The translations under genes and the position numbers were made by a program. Below, one piece after another: positions 26,872 to 36,312 of a stretch of 64,000 nucleotides of DNA; position 1 is the stretch's first letter; the number at the start of each line of letters is the position of its first letter. Under the pieces are notes generated by a model. That model ran no database searches. It saw only the letters and a list, made by a program, of their open reading frames with translations, and was not told the origin of the DNA. Source of the stretch: Escherichia ruysiae (GTDB lineage Bacteria; Pseudomonadota; Gammaproteobacteria; Enterobacterales; Enterobacteriaceae); NCBI RefSeq assembly GCF_902498915.1, contig NZ_CABVLQ010000001.1, one strand, 5' to 3'.

Positions 26872-29367
26872 ATGTTAACGATTCAATTTCTCTGTCCTTT
26901 GCCTAACGGTCTTCATGCCCGTCCGGCGTGGGAACTTAAAGAACAGTGTAGTCAGTGGCAAAGCGAAATCGCTTTTATCAACCATCGCCAGAACGCAAAG
27001 GCCGATGCCAAAAGTTCACTGGCGCTGATTGGCACCGGCACTTTATTTAATGACAGTTGCAGCCTGAACATTAGCGGTGGCGATGAAGAACAGGCACGGC
27101 GCGTACTGGAAGAGTACATCCAGGTGCGCTTTATCGACAGCGACAGCATCCAACCGACACAAGCAGAACTGACGGCGCATCCGCTGCCACGTTCATTAAG
27201 TCGCCTTAACCCTGATTTGCTGTACGGTAACGTGCTGGCGAGCGGCGTCGGTGTTGGTACGTTAACGTTGTTGCAGAGCGACAGCCTCGACAGTTATCGG
27301 GCGATCCCTGCCAGTGTGCAAGACACCACCCGGCTGGAACACAGCCTGGCAACGCTTGCCGAACAACTGAACCAGCAGCTGCGCGAGCGTGACGGCGAAA
27401 GTAAAACCATTCTTAGCGCCCATTTGTCGCTGATTCAGGATGAAGAGTTTGCGGGGAATATCCGTCGTCTGATGGCAGAACAACATCAGGGACTGGGGGC
27501 GGCAATCATCAGCAATATGGAGCAGGTTTGCGACAAACTTTCTGCCTCTGCCAGCGATTATCTGCGCGAACGAGTTAGTGATATTCGTGATATCAGCGAA
27601 CAGTTGCTGCATATCACCTGGCCGGAACTGAAGCCGCGCAATAATCTGCTGCTTGAAAAATCGACCATTCTGGTCGCCGAAGATTTAACTCCAAGCCAGT
27701 TTTTGAGTCTCGATTTAAAAAATCTCGCAGGCATGATTCTGGAGAAAACCGGGCGCACATCGCATACCCTGATTCTGGCGCGAGCTTCGGCGATCCCGGT
27801 ACTGAGCGGCTTGCCGCTGGATGCGATAGCCCGTTATGCCGGGCAACCGGCGGTGCTTGACGCCCAGTGTGGCGTGCTGGCGATTAATCCTGATGACGCG
27901 GTGAGCGGTTATTACCAGGTTGCGCAGACGCTGGCGGACAAACGCCAAAAACAACAGGCGCAGGCCGCCGCGCAACTGGCCTATTCCCGTGATAACAAGC
28001 GAATTGATATCGCCGCGAATATTGGCACCGCTCTGGAAGCTCCTGGTGCGTTTGCCAATGGCGCGGAAGGCGTCGGGCTGTTCCGCACCGAAATGCTGTA
28101 TATGGATCGCGATAGCGCGCCGGACGAGCAGGAACAGTTTGAAGCCTACCAGCAGGTGTTACTGGCGGCGGGCGACAAGCCAATTATTTTCCGCACGATG
28201 GACATCGGCGGCGATAAAAGCATTCCTTATCTGAATATTCCCCAGGAAGAGAACCCGTTCCTCGGCTATCGCGCGGTACGTATTTACCCGGAATTTGCTG
28301 GCCTGTTCCGTACCCAGCTACGGGCCATTTTGCGTGCTGCCAGTTACGGTAACGCTCAGTTGATGATTCCGATGGTTCACAGCCTCGATCAGATCTTATG
28401 GGTGAAGAGTGAGATCCAGAAAGCAATCGTTGAGCTTAAGCGCGATGGCCTGCGTCATGCAGAGACGATTACGCTTGGGATCATGGTGGAAGTGCCGTCG
28501 GTTTGCTACATCATCGACCACTTCTGCGATGAGGTCGATTTCTTTAGTATCGGCTCGAACGATATGACCCAGTATCTGTATGCGGTCGATCGTAATAACC
28601 CGCGCGTATCGCCGCTGTATAACCCGATTACGCCATCTTTCCTGCGCATGTTGCAGCAGATAGTGACCACTGCGCATCAGCGGGGAAAATGGGTCGGCAT
28701 TTGCGGTGAGCTGGGTGGTGAAAGCCGTTATCTGCCGCTACTGCTTGGGCTGAGCCTGGATGAGCTAAGTATGAGTAGCCCGCGCATTCCGGCGGTGAAA
28801 AGCCAGCTTCGTCAACTGGATAGCGAGGCGTGTCGGGAACTGGCACGTCAGGCGTGTGAATGTCGCAGCGCGCAGGAAATTGAAGCGTTACTCACCGCCT
28901 TTACGCCGGAAGAAGACGTTCGCCCATTGTTGGCGCTGGAGAATATCTTCGTTGATCAGGCCTTTAGCAATAAAGAGCAGGCGATCCAGTTCCTGTGCGG
29001 TAACCTCGGCGTTAACGGGCGCACTGAACATCCGTTCGAGCTGGAAGAGGATGTCTGGCAGCGGGAAGAGATTGTGACTACTGGTGTTGGTTTTGGCGTG
29101 GCGATCCCGCACACTAAATCTCAGTGGATCCGCCATTCCAGTATCAGCATTGCCCGGCTGGTGAAACCGGTTGACTGGCAGTCAGAAATGGGCGAAGTCG
29201 AGCTGGTGATCATGCTGACGCTGGGCGCTAGCGAAGGGATGAACCATGTGAAGGTCTTCTCGCAGCTGGCGCGCAAACTGGTGAATAAAAACTTCCGCCA
29301 GTCGCTGTTCGCCGCGCAAGACGCACAAAGCATCCTGACGCTGCTGGAAACGGAATTAACCTTCTAA
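26872..29367 (+). CDS. fryA: multiphosphoryl transfer protein FryA (HPr-EI-IIA)
   Basis: FryA (YpdD) joins three PTS parts in one chain of 831 residues. An HPr domain (about 1-90) has the active histidine in LPNGLHARPAWEL. An enzyme I domain (about 115-665) has the active histidine in TGRTSHTLILARASAIP and the PEP-binding VGLFRTEMLYMDR and GSNDMTQYLYAVDR. A C-terminal fructose IIA domain (about 685-830) has its histidine in GFGVAIPHTKS. With FryB and FryC it makes a self-contained phosphorelay. It is last in the operon and convergent with ypdC, two bases apart. Confidence 0.96.
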   Translation: MLTIQFLCPLPNGLHARPAWELKEQCSQWQSEIAFINHRQNAKADAKSSLALIGTGTLFNDSCSLNISGGDEEQARRVLEEYIQVRFIDSDSIQPTQAELTAHPLPRSLSRLNPDLLYGNVLASGVGVGTLTLLQSDSLDSYRAIPASVQDTTRLEHSLATLAEQLNQQLRERDGESKTILSAHLSLIQDEEFAGNIRRLMAEQHQGLGAAIISNMEQVCDKLSASASDYLRERVSDIRDISEQLLHITWPELKPRNNLLLEKSTILVAEDLTPSQFLSLDLKNLAGMILEKTGRTSHTLILARASAIPVLSGLPLDAIARYAGQPAVLDAQCGVLAINPDDAVSGYYQVAQTLADKRQKQQAQAAAQLAYSRDNKRIDIAANIGTALEAPGAFANGAEGVGLFRTEMLYMDRDSAPDEQEQFEAYQQVLLAAGDKPIIFRTMDIGGDKSIPYLNIPQEENPFLGYRAVRIYPEFAGLFRTQLRAILRAASYGNAQLMIPMVHSLDQILWVKSEIQKAIVELKRDGLRHAETITLGIMVEVPSVCYIIDHFCDEVDFFSIGSNDMTQYLYAVDRNNPRVSPLYNPITPSFLRMLQQIVTTAHQRGKWVGICGELGGESRYLPLLLGLSLDELSMSSPRIPAVKSQLRQLDSEACRELARQACECRSAQEIEALLTAFTPEEDVRPLLALENIFVDQAFSNKEQAIQFLCGNLGVNGRTEHPFELEEDVWQREEIVTTGVGFGVAIPHTKSQWIRHSSISIARLVKPVDWQSEMGEVELVIMLTLGASEGMNHVKVFSQLARKLVNKNFRQSLFAAQDAQSILTLLETELTF

Positions 29368-29369
29368 TG

Positions 29370-30227
29370 TTAGCCCTGAAAACGGGCGCTGTACTCTCCC
29401 GGCGTCAGGCCAAACTGACGCCGGAAGACGCGACAAAAATAGTCGCTATCCGGAAAGCCGCAACGCTGCGCCACTTCATGAATCGACAGATGATATTTCT
29501 GCAAAATCATCCTCGCCTTCGCCATTCGCACCCAACGCACATACTCGATAAAACGCATCGTTCCATGCTGAGCAAACAGTTTTGACAGATGATTGGGCGT
29601 GATATTAAAAAACTGCGCCACGCTCTCGCGGGTGAGCGGCTGGGCATAATTATCCTGAACCCAGTTACAAATGCTGTGATAGAGAAAATCGCCGCGCGGC
29701 TGCGAATTGCCCGGCGGCATATTCACCACGTTGCGGCAAAGATGCAGCAAACTTAACACCAGTGGCTGAATGATATTCTGCTCCAGCGGCGAACGGCTGA
29801 GATGGGTGAGGGCGGTGAGCATTGCTTCACCTTCACCGCGTTGCAGACTGGGAAGCTGGATCCGGCGAACCGGATGCAACAATGACGTGCTGCGGCTATC
29901 GTAATACGATAACCCAAGCCAGGTCGGTGCGAACACCAGGCTTAAGAGCATCACCGGTTTGTTGTTGACCGGTAAATTAGCCGCGCGCGCCGGAATAAAC
30001 AGCATTTCCCCTTCCACCATACGCTGCTGCTTTGCTTCCAGCAGATTGCCGTATTCGCCGCGCAGCACGATATCCAGACGGGGAAAGTCAATACATAAAC
30101 TACCCACCGGCAACGAGGCAGGCTGGCTGGCAAACCAGACGCGCCCAAGTAGTTGCGGGTTAAGCACCAGGCCGCTGAACAGATCGGCGAAAAATTGTTG
30201 ATCGGCGGGCAAGCCTGTTGCTTTCAT
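29370..30227 (-). CDS. ypdC: AraC-family regulator YpdC
   Basis: The 285-residue protein has a C-terminal double helix-turn-helix of the AraC/XylS type (about 180-283). The pieces ESVAQFFNITPNHLSKLF and the closing HEVAQRCGFPDSDYFCRVFRRQFGLTPGEY are plainly visible. The N-terminal cupin-like half would bind an effector. No target is known; its place beside fryA and downstream of ypdAB suggests control of one of these. It begins 13 bases after the ypdB stop on the same strand, so it is probably co-transcribed with ypdAB. Confidence 0.93.
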   Translation of the reverse strand: MKATGLPADQQFFADLFSGLVLNPQLLGRVWFASQPASLPVGSLCIDFPRLDIVLRGEYGNLLEAKQQRMVEGEMLFIPARAANLPVNNKPVMLLSLVFAPTWLGLSYYDSRSTSLLHPVRRIQLPSLQRGEGEAMLTALTHLSRSPLEQNIIQPLVLSLLHLCRNVVNMPPGNSQPRGDFLYHSICNWVQDNYAQPLTRESVAQFFNITPNHLSKLFAQHGTMRFIEYVRWVRMAKARMILQKYHLSIHEVAQRCGFPDSDYFCRVFRRQFGLTPGEYSARFQG

Positions 30228-30239
30228 GAATATTCCTGA

Positions 30240-30974
30240 TTACAGATGCATTAACTGCCTGAATTCTTTAACTTTGCTGCGGCTGACTGGCACTTCAAAA
30301 TCCAGATCTTTTAGCCGCAGAATATAAGTGTTATTAAACCACGGTTCGATTTCGCGGATTTTGTTCAGATTGACACAAAACGAGCGATGGCAGCGGAAAA
30401 AATGCGATGGAGGCAGCTTGCTGCAAAACTCGGTAATGTTCATCGGCATTACGTAGGATTCACGCCGCGTATAGACAAAGGTCATTTTTTCGTGCGCTTC
30501 GGCGTAATAGATATCATTAATTGGCGTAACGATAATTCGCTCATCTTTCACCAGATTAATGGTGTCATTCTCACGCGTTACCGTTGTGGCAGGCGTACTG
30601 CTGGTTTGCTGTTGCTGCCAGGCCGCTTCCAGTTTTTGCAGCATCCCGGTGATGCGTGATTCCTGATACGGTTTGAGAATGTAGTCAAACGCCTCCAGTT
30701 CAAACGCTTCTACCGCATGTTCTTTCCACGCGGTGATAAACACAATAAACGGTTTATGGGCAAACTGGCTGATGTTTTGCGCCAGCAGCACGCCATCCAG
30801 CGACGGAATATTGATATCCAGAAAAATGGCGTCGACGCGGTTATGCTGCAAAAACTTCAACACGTCCAGACCGTCGTCAAAGGTGCCGACAATCTCCATC
30901 TGGCTGTGCTCTTTAATTAGCCAGCTCAGTTCCTGTTGTGCCAGGAATTCGTCTTCAACAATGATGACTTTCAC
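30240..30974 (-). CDS. ypdB: LytTR response regulator YpdB
   Basis: YpdB is the response regulator partner of YpdA and in E. coli activates yhjX. The 244-residue protein has a receiver domain (about 1-120) with VEDE at the N-terminus, the phospho-acceptor D53 in IFLDINIP and FDYILKPY near 102-109. A LytTR DNA-binding domain follows (about 140-243) with FFRCHRSFCVNLNKIREI. The GTG start at 30974 sits behind GGAGTG and gives the family length; a TTG 18 bases upstream overlaps ypdA and is less likely. The gene begins 14 bases after the ypdA stop. Confidence 0.95.
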   Translation of the reverse strand: MKVIIVEDEFLAQQELSWLIKEHSQMEIVGTFDDGLDVLKFLQHNRVDAIFLDINIPSLDGVLLAQNISQFAHKPFIVFITAWKEHAVEAFELEAFDYILKPYQESRITGMLQKLEAAWQQQQTSSTPATTVTRENDTINLVKDERIIVTPINDIYYAEAHEKMTFVYTRRESYVMPMNITEFCSKLPPSHFFRCHRSFCVNLNKIREIEPWFNNTYILRLKDLDFEVPVSRSKVKEFRQLMHL

Positions 30975-30988
30975 AATATCACTCCGGC

Positions 30989-32686
30989 TCAAAGCAATAA
31001 CGTAGCCTGTGAGGCGACAGGGGTGCGTTGGTTAGGAATGTAAAACGCGATTTCCGTCCCAGGCTCCAGACGACGAATATGCAGCCCCTCACCATATAAC
31101 AACTTCACGCGATGATGCACATTCAGCAGGCCAATTTTATTGCCCGGCATTTCGTTCGCTTCGACCCGCTCAATCACTTTCGGATCGATGCCGTGCCCGG
31201 TATCTCTCACCGCAATACGAACCCGATTACCGCACTCTGCAACGCTGATGGTGACAACACCTTTTCCCTTACAAGGTTGAATACCGTGAACAATGGCGTT
31301 TTCTACCAGCGGCTGGATCAGCAGGCTGGGAATGCAGCAATTCACCTCTTCATCAATATCATAGATAACCGTCAGCTTGTCGCCAAAGCGGGCCTGCTCA
31401 ATGGCAATATAGTCTTTAATTTGATACAGCTCTTTTTTGATATCGATTTGCTCATCGTCTTTTAATTCAATGTTATAGCGCAGATAACGCGACAGATTAA
31501 AGATCAGCTGGCGAGCGGTATCCGGATTCAGGCGAATTGATGAGGAGATTGCGTTCAGAGCGTTAAACAGGAAATGGGGATTAATTTTACTTTGTAGCGC
31601 GCGAAGCTCTGCCTTATTTGCCATTTCACGTAGCTGCTCGGCACGCGAAACCTCCAGTTGCGTGGAGATGATTTGTGACAGACCGACCGCCATTTCCTGC
31701 AATGACGAGGTGATCTGATGCGCGTGGCAGTAGTAGATTTTCAGCGTCCCGGTCACGACTCCTTTCTCCCAAAGCGGGATCACCAGCATCGAGTGGATTT
31801 CCGGCGTGCGATGGGCTTCATCATTGTTTTTAATGATGATTTTTCCGTAATTCATCGCCTGGCGGGTTGTCGGGCTAATAAAGTCATCACCATTCTGATA
31901 ATTATGTTCACCCACGCCAACATACGCCAGCACATGATCGGTATTGGTGATTGCTACCGCATCGGCGTGAATATCATCGCGGATAATTTCGCAGACTTTA
32001 CGTAATGATTCGCTATTGACATGGCGAAACAGCGGCAGCGTTTTGTTGGCGATATCCAGCGCCAGCTTGGCCTGCCGCGCGGCGCTGGCCTCCTTTTCGC
32101 CCTCAACGCTTTGCACCAGCAGCACAATAAAGCCGATACAGACGCTGCCAAGGATCATCGGGATACCGATTTTAGAGACGATATCGATCCCCAGTTCGGT
32201 GGTCGGCGCCCAGACAATCACCAGAATCATGGTCAACGTTTCACACAACATACCGCCGAGAATACCGACACGCCAACGCTGCGCTTTGGGGATTTTTAGG
32301 TTGATCCAGCCCGATATACATCCCGCCAGAATACTGGTGATAAAGCAGGGAATCGCCGTCACGCCACCAATATCAATAAGATAGCGGTGAATCCCGGCTA
32401 TCACGCCGGTAATAATCCCCACCCACGGACCAAATAAAATCCCGCCTGACATCACCGCAATAATACGCACGTTAACCAGTGAGCCTTCCACCGGCACGCC
32501 GGACCAGGTGCTGAACAGGGCGAACAGCGAGAAAATGGCGGTAACGGCGAGCAGCTCTTTTGGTGAGTGCGCCGACTTGTGCAACAACTCGCGAAACAGG
32601 CGGATACGAATAAGGAAGAACAGGCAGATAAGCATTAACGCTGCCCGATCGAAGACCGCCAGCAGCATGTTGAATATTTCGTGCAC
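30989..32686 (-). CDS. ypdA: sensor histidine kinase YpdA (pyruvate sensing)
   Basis: YpdA is a LytS-type sensor kinase that responds to extracellular pyruvate in E. coli. The 565-residue protein has an N-terminal 5TM-LYT membrane domain (about 1-195), a GAF domain (about 210-350), and a His-kinase region with NPHFLFNALNAISSSIRL (phospho-histidine near 371). An HATPase domain follows, with QPLVENAIVHGIQ and DTGHGI near 455-505. It is first in the operon with ypdB and ypdC. Confidence 0.95.
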   Translation of the reverse strand: MHEIFNMLLAVFDRAALMLICLFFLIRIRLFRELLHKSAHSPKELLAVTAIFSLFALFSTWSGVPVEGSLVNVRIIAVMSGGILFGPWVGIITGVIAGIHRYLIDIGGVTAIPCFITSILAGCISGWINLKIPKAQRWRVGILGGMLCETLTMILVIVWAPTTELGIDIVSKIGIPMILGSVCIGFIVLLVQSVEGEKEASAARQAKLALDIANKTLPLFRHVNSESLRKVCEIIRDDIHADAVAITNTDHVLAYVGVGEHNYQNGDDFISPTTRQAMNYGKIIIKNNDEAHRTPEIHSMLVIPLWEKGVVTGTLKIYYCHAHQITSSLQEMAVGLSQIISTQLEVSRAEQLREMANKAELRALQSKINPHFLFNALNAISSSIRLNPDTARQLIFNLSRYLRYNIELKDDEQIDIKKELYQIKDYIAIEQARFGDKLTVIYDIDEEVNCCIPSLLIQPLVENAIVHGIQPCKGKGVVTISVAECGNRVRIAVRDTGHGIDPKVIERVEANEMPGNKIGLLNVHHRVKLLYGEGLHIRRLEPGTEIAFYIPNQRTPVASQATLLL

Positions 32687-33062
32687 GGGTAACTCTGGAT
32701 AAGGATTAAACCTCTATGATAGGTAACCTGAAGGCTGATGACCAGCAGGCCGTTTTTGAGGAAAAACCACAATTTTAAAAGGGGATTATAAGGTAAATGG
32801 TGCATTGCCAATGCATCTCTTATTAATACACACTCAGAAGGTAAATTTATTGAAATTATAATGTTAATTAATGTGGGTTTGATTTTCTTAAAAGAAAGTA
32901 AGGATTTCCCGTTTTATTACAGATGTTCCTCTTTTTTTGGTAGAAAAAAATTTTTGCTAAAACGCTCGACAGACAGAAATTAATCAGGCTATTTTCAAAA
33001 CAGCCACCATCGTGGCAGCGTCGCTCGGACGGTCCGGGCGCTAACGTTTATCTGAGGAAATT
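32687..33062. other. ypdA-alaC divergent intergenic region
   Basis: This 376-base, AT-rich region separates the divergent ypdA and alaC genes. It contains a long A/T tract (about 32860-32960, including TTTTTTTGG and GAAAAAAATTTTTGC). In E. coli alaC is activated by SgrR, but no SgrR site was recognised. No ORF or clear promoter pair could be assigned. Confidence 0.5.
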
Positions 33063-34301
33063 ATGGCTGACACTCGCCCTGAACGTCGCTTTACGCGTAT
33101 TGATCGTCTCCCGCCCTACGTTTTTAACATTACCGCTGAACTGAAAATGGCTGCGCGTCGGCGCGGCGAAGATATTATCGATTTCAGTATGGGCAATCCG
33201 GACGGCGCGACCCCGCCGCATATCGTCGAAAAACTCTGTACCGTGGCGCAGCGCCCGGACACACACGGCTATTCCACTTCACGCGGCATTCCGCGCTTAC
33301 GTCGCGCCATTTCCCGCTGGTATCAGGATCGCTACGATGTCGAGATTGATCCGGAATCAGAAGCCATCGTCACCATTGGCTCGAAAGAGGGGCTGGCGCA
33401 TCTGATGCTGGCGACGCTGGATCACGGCGACACGGTGCTGGTGCCGAATCCAAGTTATCCGATTCATATCTACGGCGCTGTGATTGCCGGTGCGCAGGTA
33501 CGTTCAGTGCCGCTGGTGGAGGGTGTCGATTTCTTCAATGAACTGGAACGCGCTATTCGCGAAAGCTATCCGAAACCGAAGATGATGATCCTCGGCTTCC
33601 CGTCGAACCCAACAGCGCAATGTGTGGAACTGGAGTTCTTCGAAAAAGTGGTGGCGCTGGCGAAACGCTACGATGTGCTGGTGGTCCACGACCTGGCCTA
33701 TGCTGATATCGTCTACGATGGCTGGAAAGCGCCGTCAATCATGCAGGTGCCGGGCGCACGTGACGTGGCGGTTGAGTTCTTTACCTTGTCGAAAAGTTAC
33801 AACATGGCAGGCTGGCGTATCGGCTTTATGGTTGGTAACAAAACGCTGGTCAGTGCGCTGGCGCGTATCAAAAGTTATCACGATTACGGCACCTTTACAC
33901 CGTTACAGGTGGCTGCAATTGCCGCGCTGGAAGGCGATCAACAGTGCGTGCGCGATATTGCCGAACAGTATAAGCGCCGCCGCGATGTGCTGGTAAAAGG
34001 GCTGCATGAAGCGGGCTGGATGGTCGAAATGCCGAAAGCTTCGATGTATGTCTGGGCGAAAATCCCTGAACCGTATGCGGCAATGGGCTCGCTGGAGTTT
34101 GCCAAAAAGCTGCTTAACGAAGCGAAGGTCTGTGTCTCGCCGGGGATTGGCTTTGGTGACTACGGCGACACGCATGTACGCTTTGCGTTGATTGAAAACC
34201 GTGACCGTATTCGTCAGGCAGTCAGAGGCATCAAAGCGATGTTCCGAGCCGATGGTTTACTTCCAGCCAGCAGTAAACATATTCACGAAAACACGGAATA
34301 A
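33063..34301 (+). CDS. alaC: glutamate-pyruvate aminotransferase AlaC
   Basis: AlaC (YfdZ) is a PLP-dependent aminotransferase that forms alanine from pyruvate and glutamate. The 412-residue protein is a class I/II fold-type I enzyme. It has SMGNPDGATPPHIV near 39-52, PNPSYPIHIYGAV near 130, GFPSNPTAQCVELEFFEKVV near 178-197, HDLAYADIVYDGW near 208 and the PLP-lysine segment FTLSKSYNMAGWRIGFMVG near 240-258. A terminator hairpin follows the stop codon. Confidence 0.97.
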   Translation: MADTRPERRFTRIDRLPPYVFNITAELKMAARRRGEDIIDFSMGNPDGATPPHIVEKLCTVAQRPDTHGYSTSRGIPRLRRAISRWYQDRYDVEIDPESEAIVTIGSKEGLAHLMLATLDHGDTVLVPNPSYPIHIYGAVIAGAQVRSVPLVEGVDFFNELERAIRESYPKPKMMILGFPSNPTAQCVELEFFEKVVALAKRYDVLVVHDLAYADIVYDGWKAPSIMQVPGARDVAVEFFTLSKSYNMAGWRIGFMVGNKTLVSALARIKSYHDYGTFTPLQVAAIAALEGDQQCVRDIAEQYKRRRDVLVKGLHEAGWMVEMPKASMYVWAKIPEPYAAMGSLEFAKKLLNEAKVCVSPGIGFGDYGDTHVRFALIENRDRIRQAVRGIKAMFRADGLLPASSKHIHENTE

Positions 34302-34320
34302 ACACCTTCGCCAGAAACGC

Positions 34321-34347
34321 AAACAGGAGCCAGATGGCTCCTGTTTT
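34321..34347 (+). terminator. intrinsic terminator of alaC
   Basis: AAACAGGAGCC and GGCTCCTGTTT with the four-base loop AGAT are followed by further T residues. The element lies about 20 bases after the alaC stop codon, just beyond the convergent ypdK. Confidence 0.88.
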
Positions 34348-34365
34348 TCATTGCACAGTTTGCTT

Positions 34366-34437
34366 TTAGATCATCAGGGCAAAAGTACCGGCCCAAACGA
34401 TGACCATAAAAGAAATGCCCATAAAGAAATATTTCAC
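34366..34437 (-). CDS. ypdK: YpdK, 23-residue membrane peptide
   Basis: A GTG-initiated frame of 23 codons encodes a single hydrophobic helix (starting MKYFFMGISF and ending FALMI). Good initiation context is given by GGAGAG about eight bases before the GTG. It matches the E. coli small membrane protein YpdK in place and sequence as remembered. The gene is convergent with alaC and shares its terminator. Function is unknown. Confidence 0.85.
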   Translation of the reverse strand: MKYFFMGISFMVIVWAGTFALMI

Positions 34438-34791
34438 TTTACATCTCTCCGCGTAATTACTGTTACGCCTGAATGACTTCATTACATCTGATACAGTGAG
34501 TTGACACCGGGAAAACGACCTTAACACGGCTCTGTTTTGCCGTGGGCATCACCCCAGAATTCTGAGCTGATTTGCTCGAGACGGCGCTAATGTACGCCTA
34601 AAACTAAATTGAAACAAGTGGCATTTTCTTATTTACTTTTAGTAACTTACGAGTGTCTCATATCGGCGACAGTTTAATTTCTGTCAGTAATAATTCATGA
34701 TTCAGCGAAGGGGAAAGCCTTAAGAAAAAAGCCATAAAAACCATTGAGTTATTATGGCTAATTTGAGGAGGAAAGAAGAGCTGGTCGTTTG
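34438..34791. other. intergenic region between ypdK and lpxP
   Basis: This 354-base stretch has no recognisable ORF. It must contain the ypdK promoter (minus strand) and the lpxP 3' end. A hairpin-prone stretch with repeated AAGCCATAAAAACC and TTATGGCT near 34727-34759 follows lpxP on the minus strand and may end its transcript. Confidence 0.45.
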
Positions 34792-35712
34792 TTAAACGTA
34801 TAACGACGCTTCACCCACCGGACGCGTTTTGAAGCGGCGGTGGATCCAGAGATACTGCTCCGGTGCGCGCATAATCTCTTTCTCAATAATCTTGTTCATA
34901 TAAGCCGCAGCCTGACCTTCATCTGTCGGGTAGCCTTCCATTTCTGGGGTGATATACAAACGGTATCCACTGTAATCGGCTTTTCGTACCATCGTCACAG
35001 TCAACATGGCGGAACCTGAGAGGCGTGACAATACGTAAGTGCCATTGGTTGTCGCAACATTTTCTACCGCAAAGAACGGAGCGAAGGAGCTTCCTTTACG
35101 ACCATAATCCTGGTCGGGAGCGAACCATACGGCTTCACCTTTTTTCAAAGCACCAACAATACCGCGCAGATTATTTCTGCCGATCATCGCTTTATTCGAA
35201 CGCATCCGACCACGGGTCTGCACCCATTCCATCAATTGATTATTATGCGGACGATAAGTTGCCATCATTGGCTGGCAAAGCCCCATTACGCGGCCACCCA
35301 GTTCCAGAGACATAAAATGTACGCCGACGACCATTACGCCGCGATTTTGCATTTGTGCGCGTTGCAGGTTATCCAGACCTTCAACATCAAACCATTTACG
35401 CACGCGACGATCGGGCCAGAACCACGCCATGCCGGTTTCTACCAGCGCCATGCCGAGTGAACGAAAGTTTTCGGCAATCATCTTCTCGCGTTCTTCAGAT
35501 GAATGCTGCGGGAAGCAAAGTTCAAGGTTTTTACGGGCGATGGATTCGCGACGTTTCAGAAATGGTCTGGCCATCGTGCCGATACGTGTGCCAAGAAAGC
35601 ACAAGACAGGATAAGGAAGTTGTACCCAAAGCCAGAGTACGCCCAGACCAAACCACGTGAGCCAGTAGCGAGGATGGAGAAACTCGCGGGAAAATTTGCG
35701 CTGTGGAAACAT
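34792..35712 (-). CDS. lpxP: palmitoleoyl acyltransferase LpxP
   Basis: LpxP (Ddg) adds palmitoleate to Kdo2-lipid IVA in place of laurate at low temperature, which adapts the outer membrane to cold. The 306-residue protein has one N-terminal hydrophobic helix (about 17-37) and the acyltransferase motif GVHFMSLELGGRVMGL near 133-148 (HX4-5 type). It also has WFAPDQDYGRKGSSFAPFFAV near 213-233. The ATG at 35712 (MFPQRKF) was chosen over an in-frame start 66 bases upstream because it gives the known length. It is a paralogue of LpxL. Confidence 0.96.
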   Translation of the reverse strand: MFPQRKFSREFLHPRYWLTWFGLGVLWLWVQLPYPVLCFLGTRIGTMARPFLKRRESIARKNLELCFPQHSSEEREKMIAENFRSLGMALVETGMAWFWPDRRVRKWFDVEGLDNLQRAQMQNRGVMVVGVHFMSLELGGRVMGLCQPMMATYRPHNNQLMEWVQTRGRMRSNKAMIGRNNLRGIVGALKKGEAVWFAPDQDYGRKGSSFAPFFAVENVATTNGTYVLSRLSGSAMLTVTMVRKADYSGYRLYITPEMEGYPTDEGQAAAYMNKIIEKEIMRAPEQYLWIHRRFKTRPVGEASLYV

Positions 35713-36065
35713 AGTTACCTTCTGTAGATACGAATTGTTGTATCGCAGAAGATTCCATGTCGACAGCGGTACACTCAATAATATTAGGCCATCATGTACG
35801 ACAATGGTTCCTGTAAAGAGTGTAAAGACTAGTCAGGACAAAACCACGAGGAGCATGAATGCGGTACTTCCATTTTATCATCAGCCGATTGTTTTCAGCT
35901 ACTGATTATTAATCACTCAAGTAAATATTTTTCAGGAGCGAATAGCCCTATTTTTTAACATCTTGTTTTTATTAGAACCTGGCAAAAATTGCCAGTGATT
36001 AAGAATTGTCTTACTATTAAATTACCTGAAGTAACAGGTTTTTTAGCGCGGCAGGAGGTTGAGCT
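35713..36065. other. lpxP-yfdY divergent intergenic region
   Basis: This 353-base gap contains the cold-controlled lpxP promoter (minus strand) and the yfdY promoter (plus strand). Neither was resolved with confidence. A short stem CCTG-AAGTAA-CAGG followed by TTTTTT lies at 36025-36044 just before the yfdY ribosome site and could be a terminator-like leader. Confidence 0.4.
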
Positions 36066-36308
36066 ATGATTTATTTATGGATGTTTCTCGCCCTGTGTAT
36101 TGTTTGTGTCAGCGGATATATTGGCCAGGTACTAAATGTAGTATCTGCCGTCTCTTCATTTTTCGGCATGGTGATCCTCGCCGCCCTCATTTATTACTTC
36201 ACTATGTGTTTAACTGGCGGTAATGAGCTGGTAACGGGGATATTTATGTTTATTGCCCCAGCTTGTGGCTTGATGATCCGCTTTATGGTGGGGTATGGAA
36301 GGCGGTAG
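36066..36308 (+). CDS. yfdY: YfdY, small membrane protein (DUF2545)
   Basis: The 80-residue protein has three hydrophobic segments (about 2-22, 28-48 and 55-73) and ends in a basic GYGRR. It belongs to DUF2545; function is unknown, and it is usually counted among biofilm- or stress-related small membrane proteins without proof. A strong GCAGGAGGTTGAGCT ribosome site precedes the ATG. Its stop codon lies only four bases from argW, whereas in K-12 a long block separates the two. Confidence 0.9.
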   Translation: MIYLWMFLALCIVCVSGYIGQVLNVVSAVSSFFGMVILAALIYYFTMCLTGGNELVTGIFMFIAPACGLMIRFMVGYGRR

Positions 36309-36312
36309 TGAA

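Noticed and set aside
36025..36044. Small stem before yfdY as a true terminator
   Set aside because: The stem has four base pairs only, which is too weak to call as a terminator on its own; it is mentioned in the intergenic entry.
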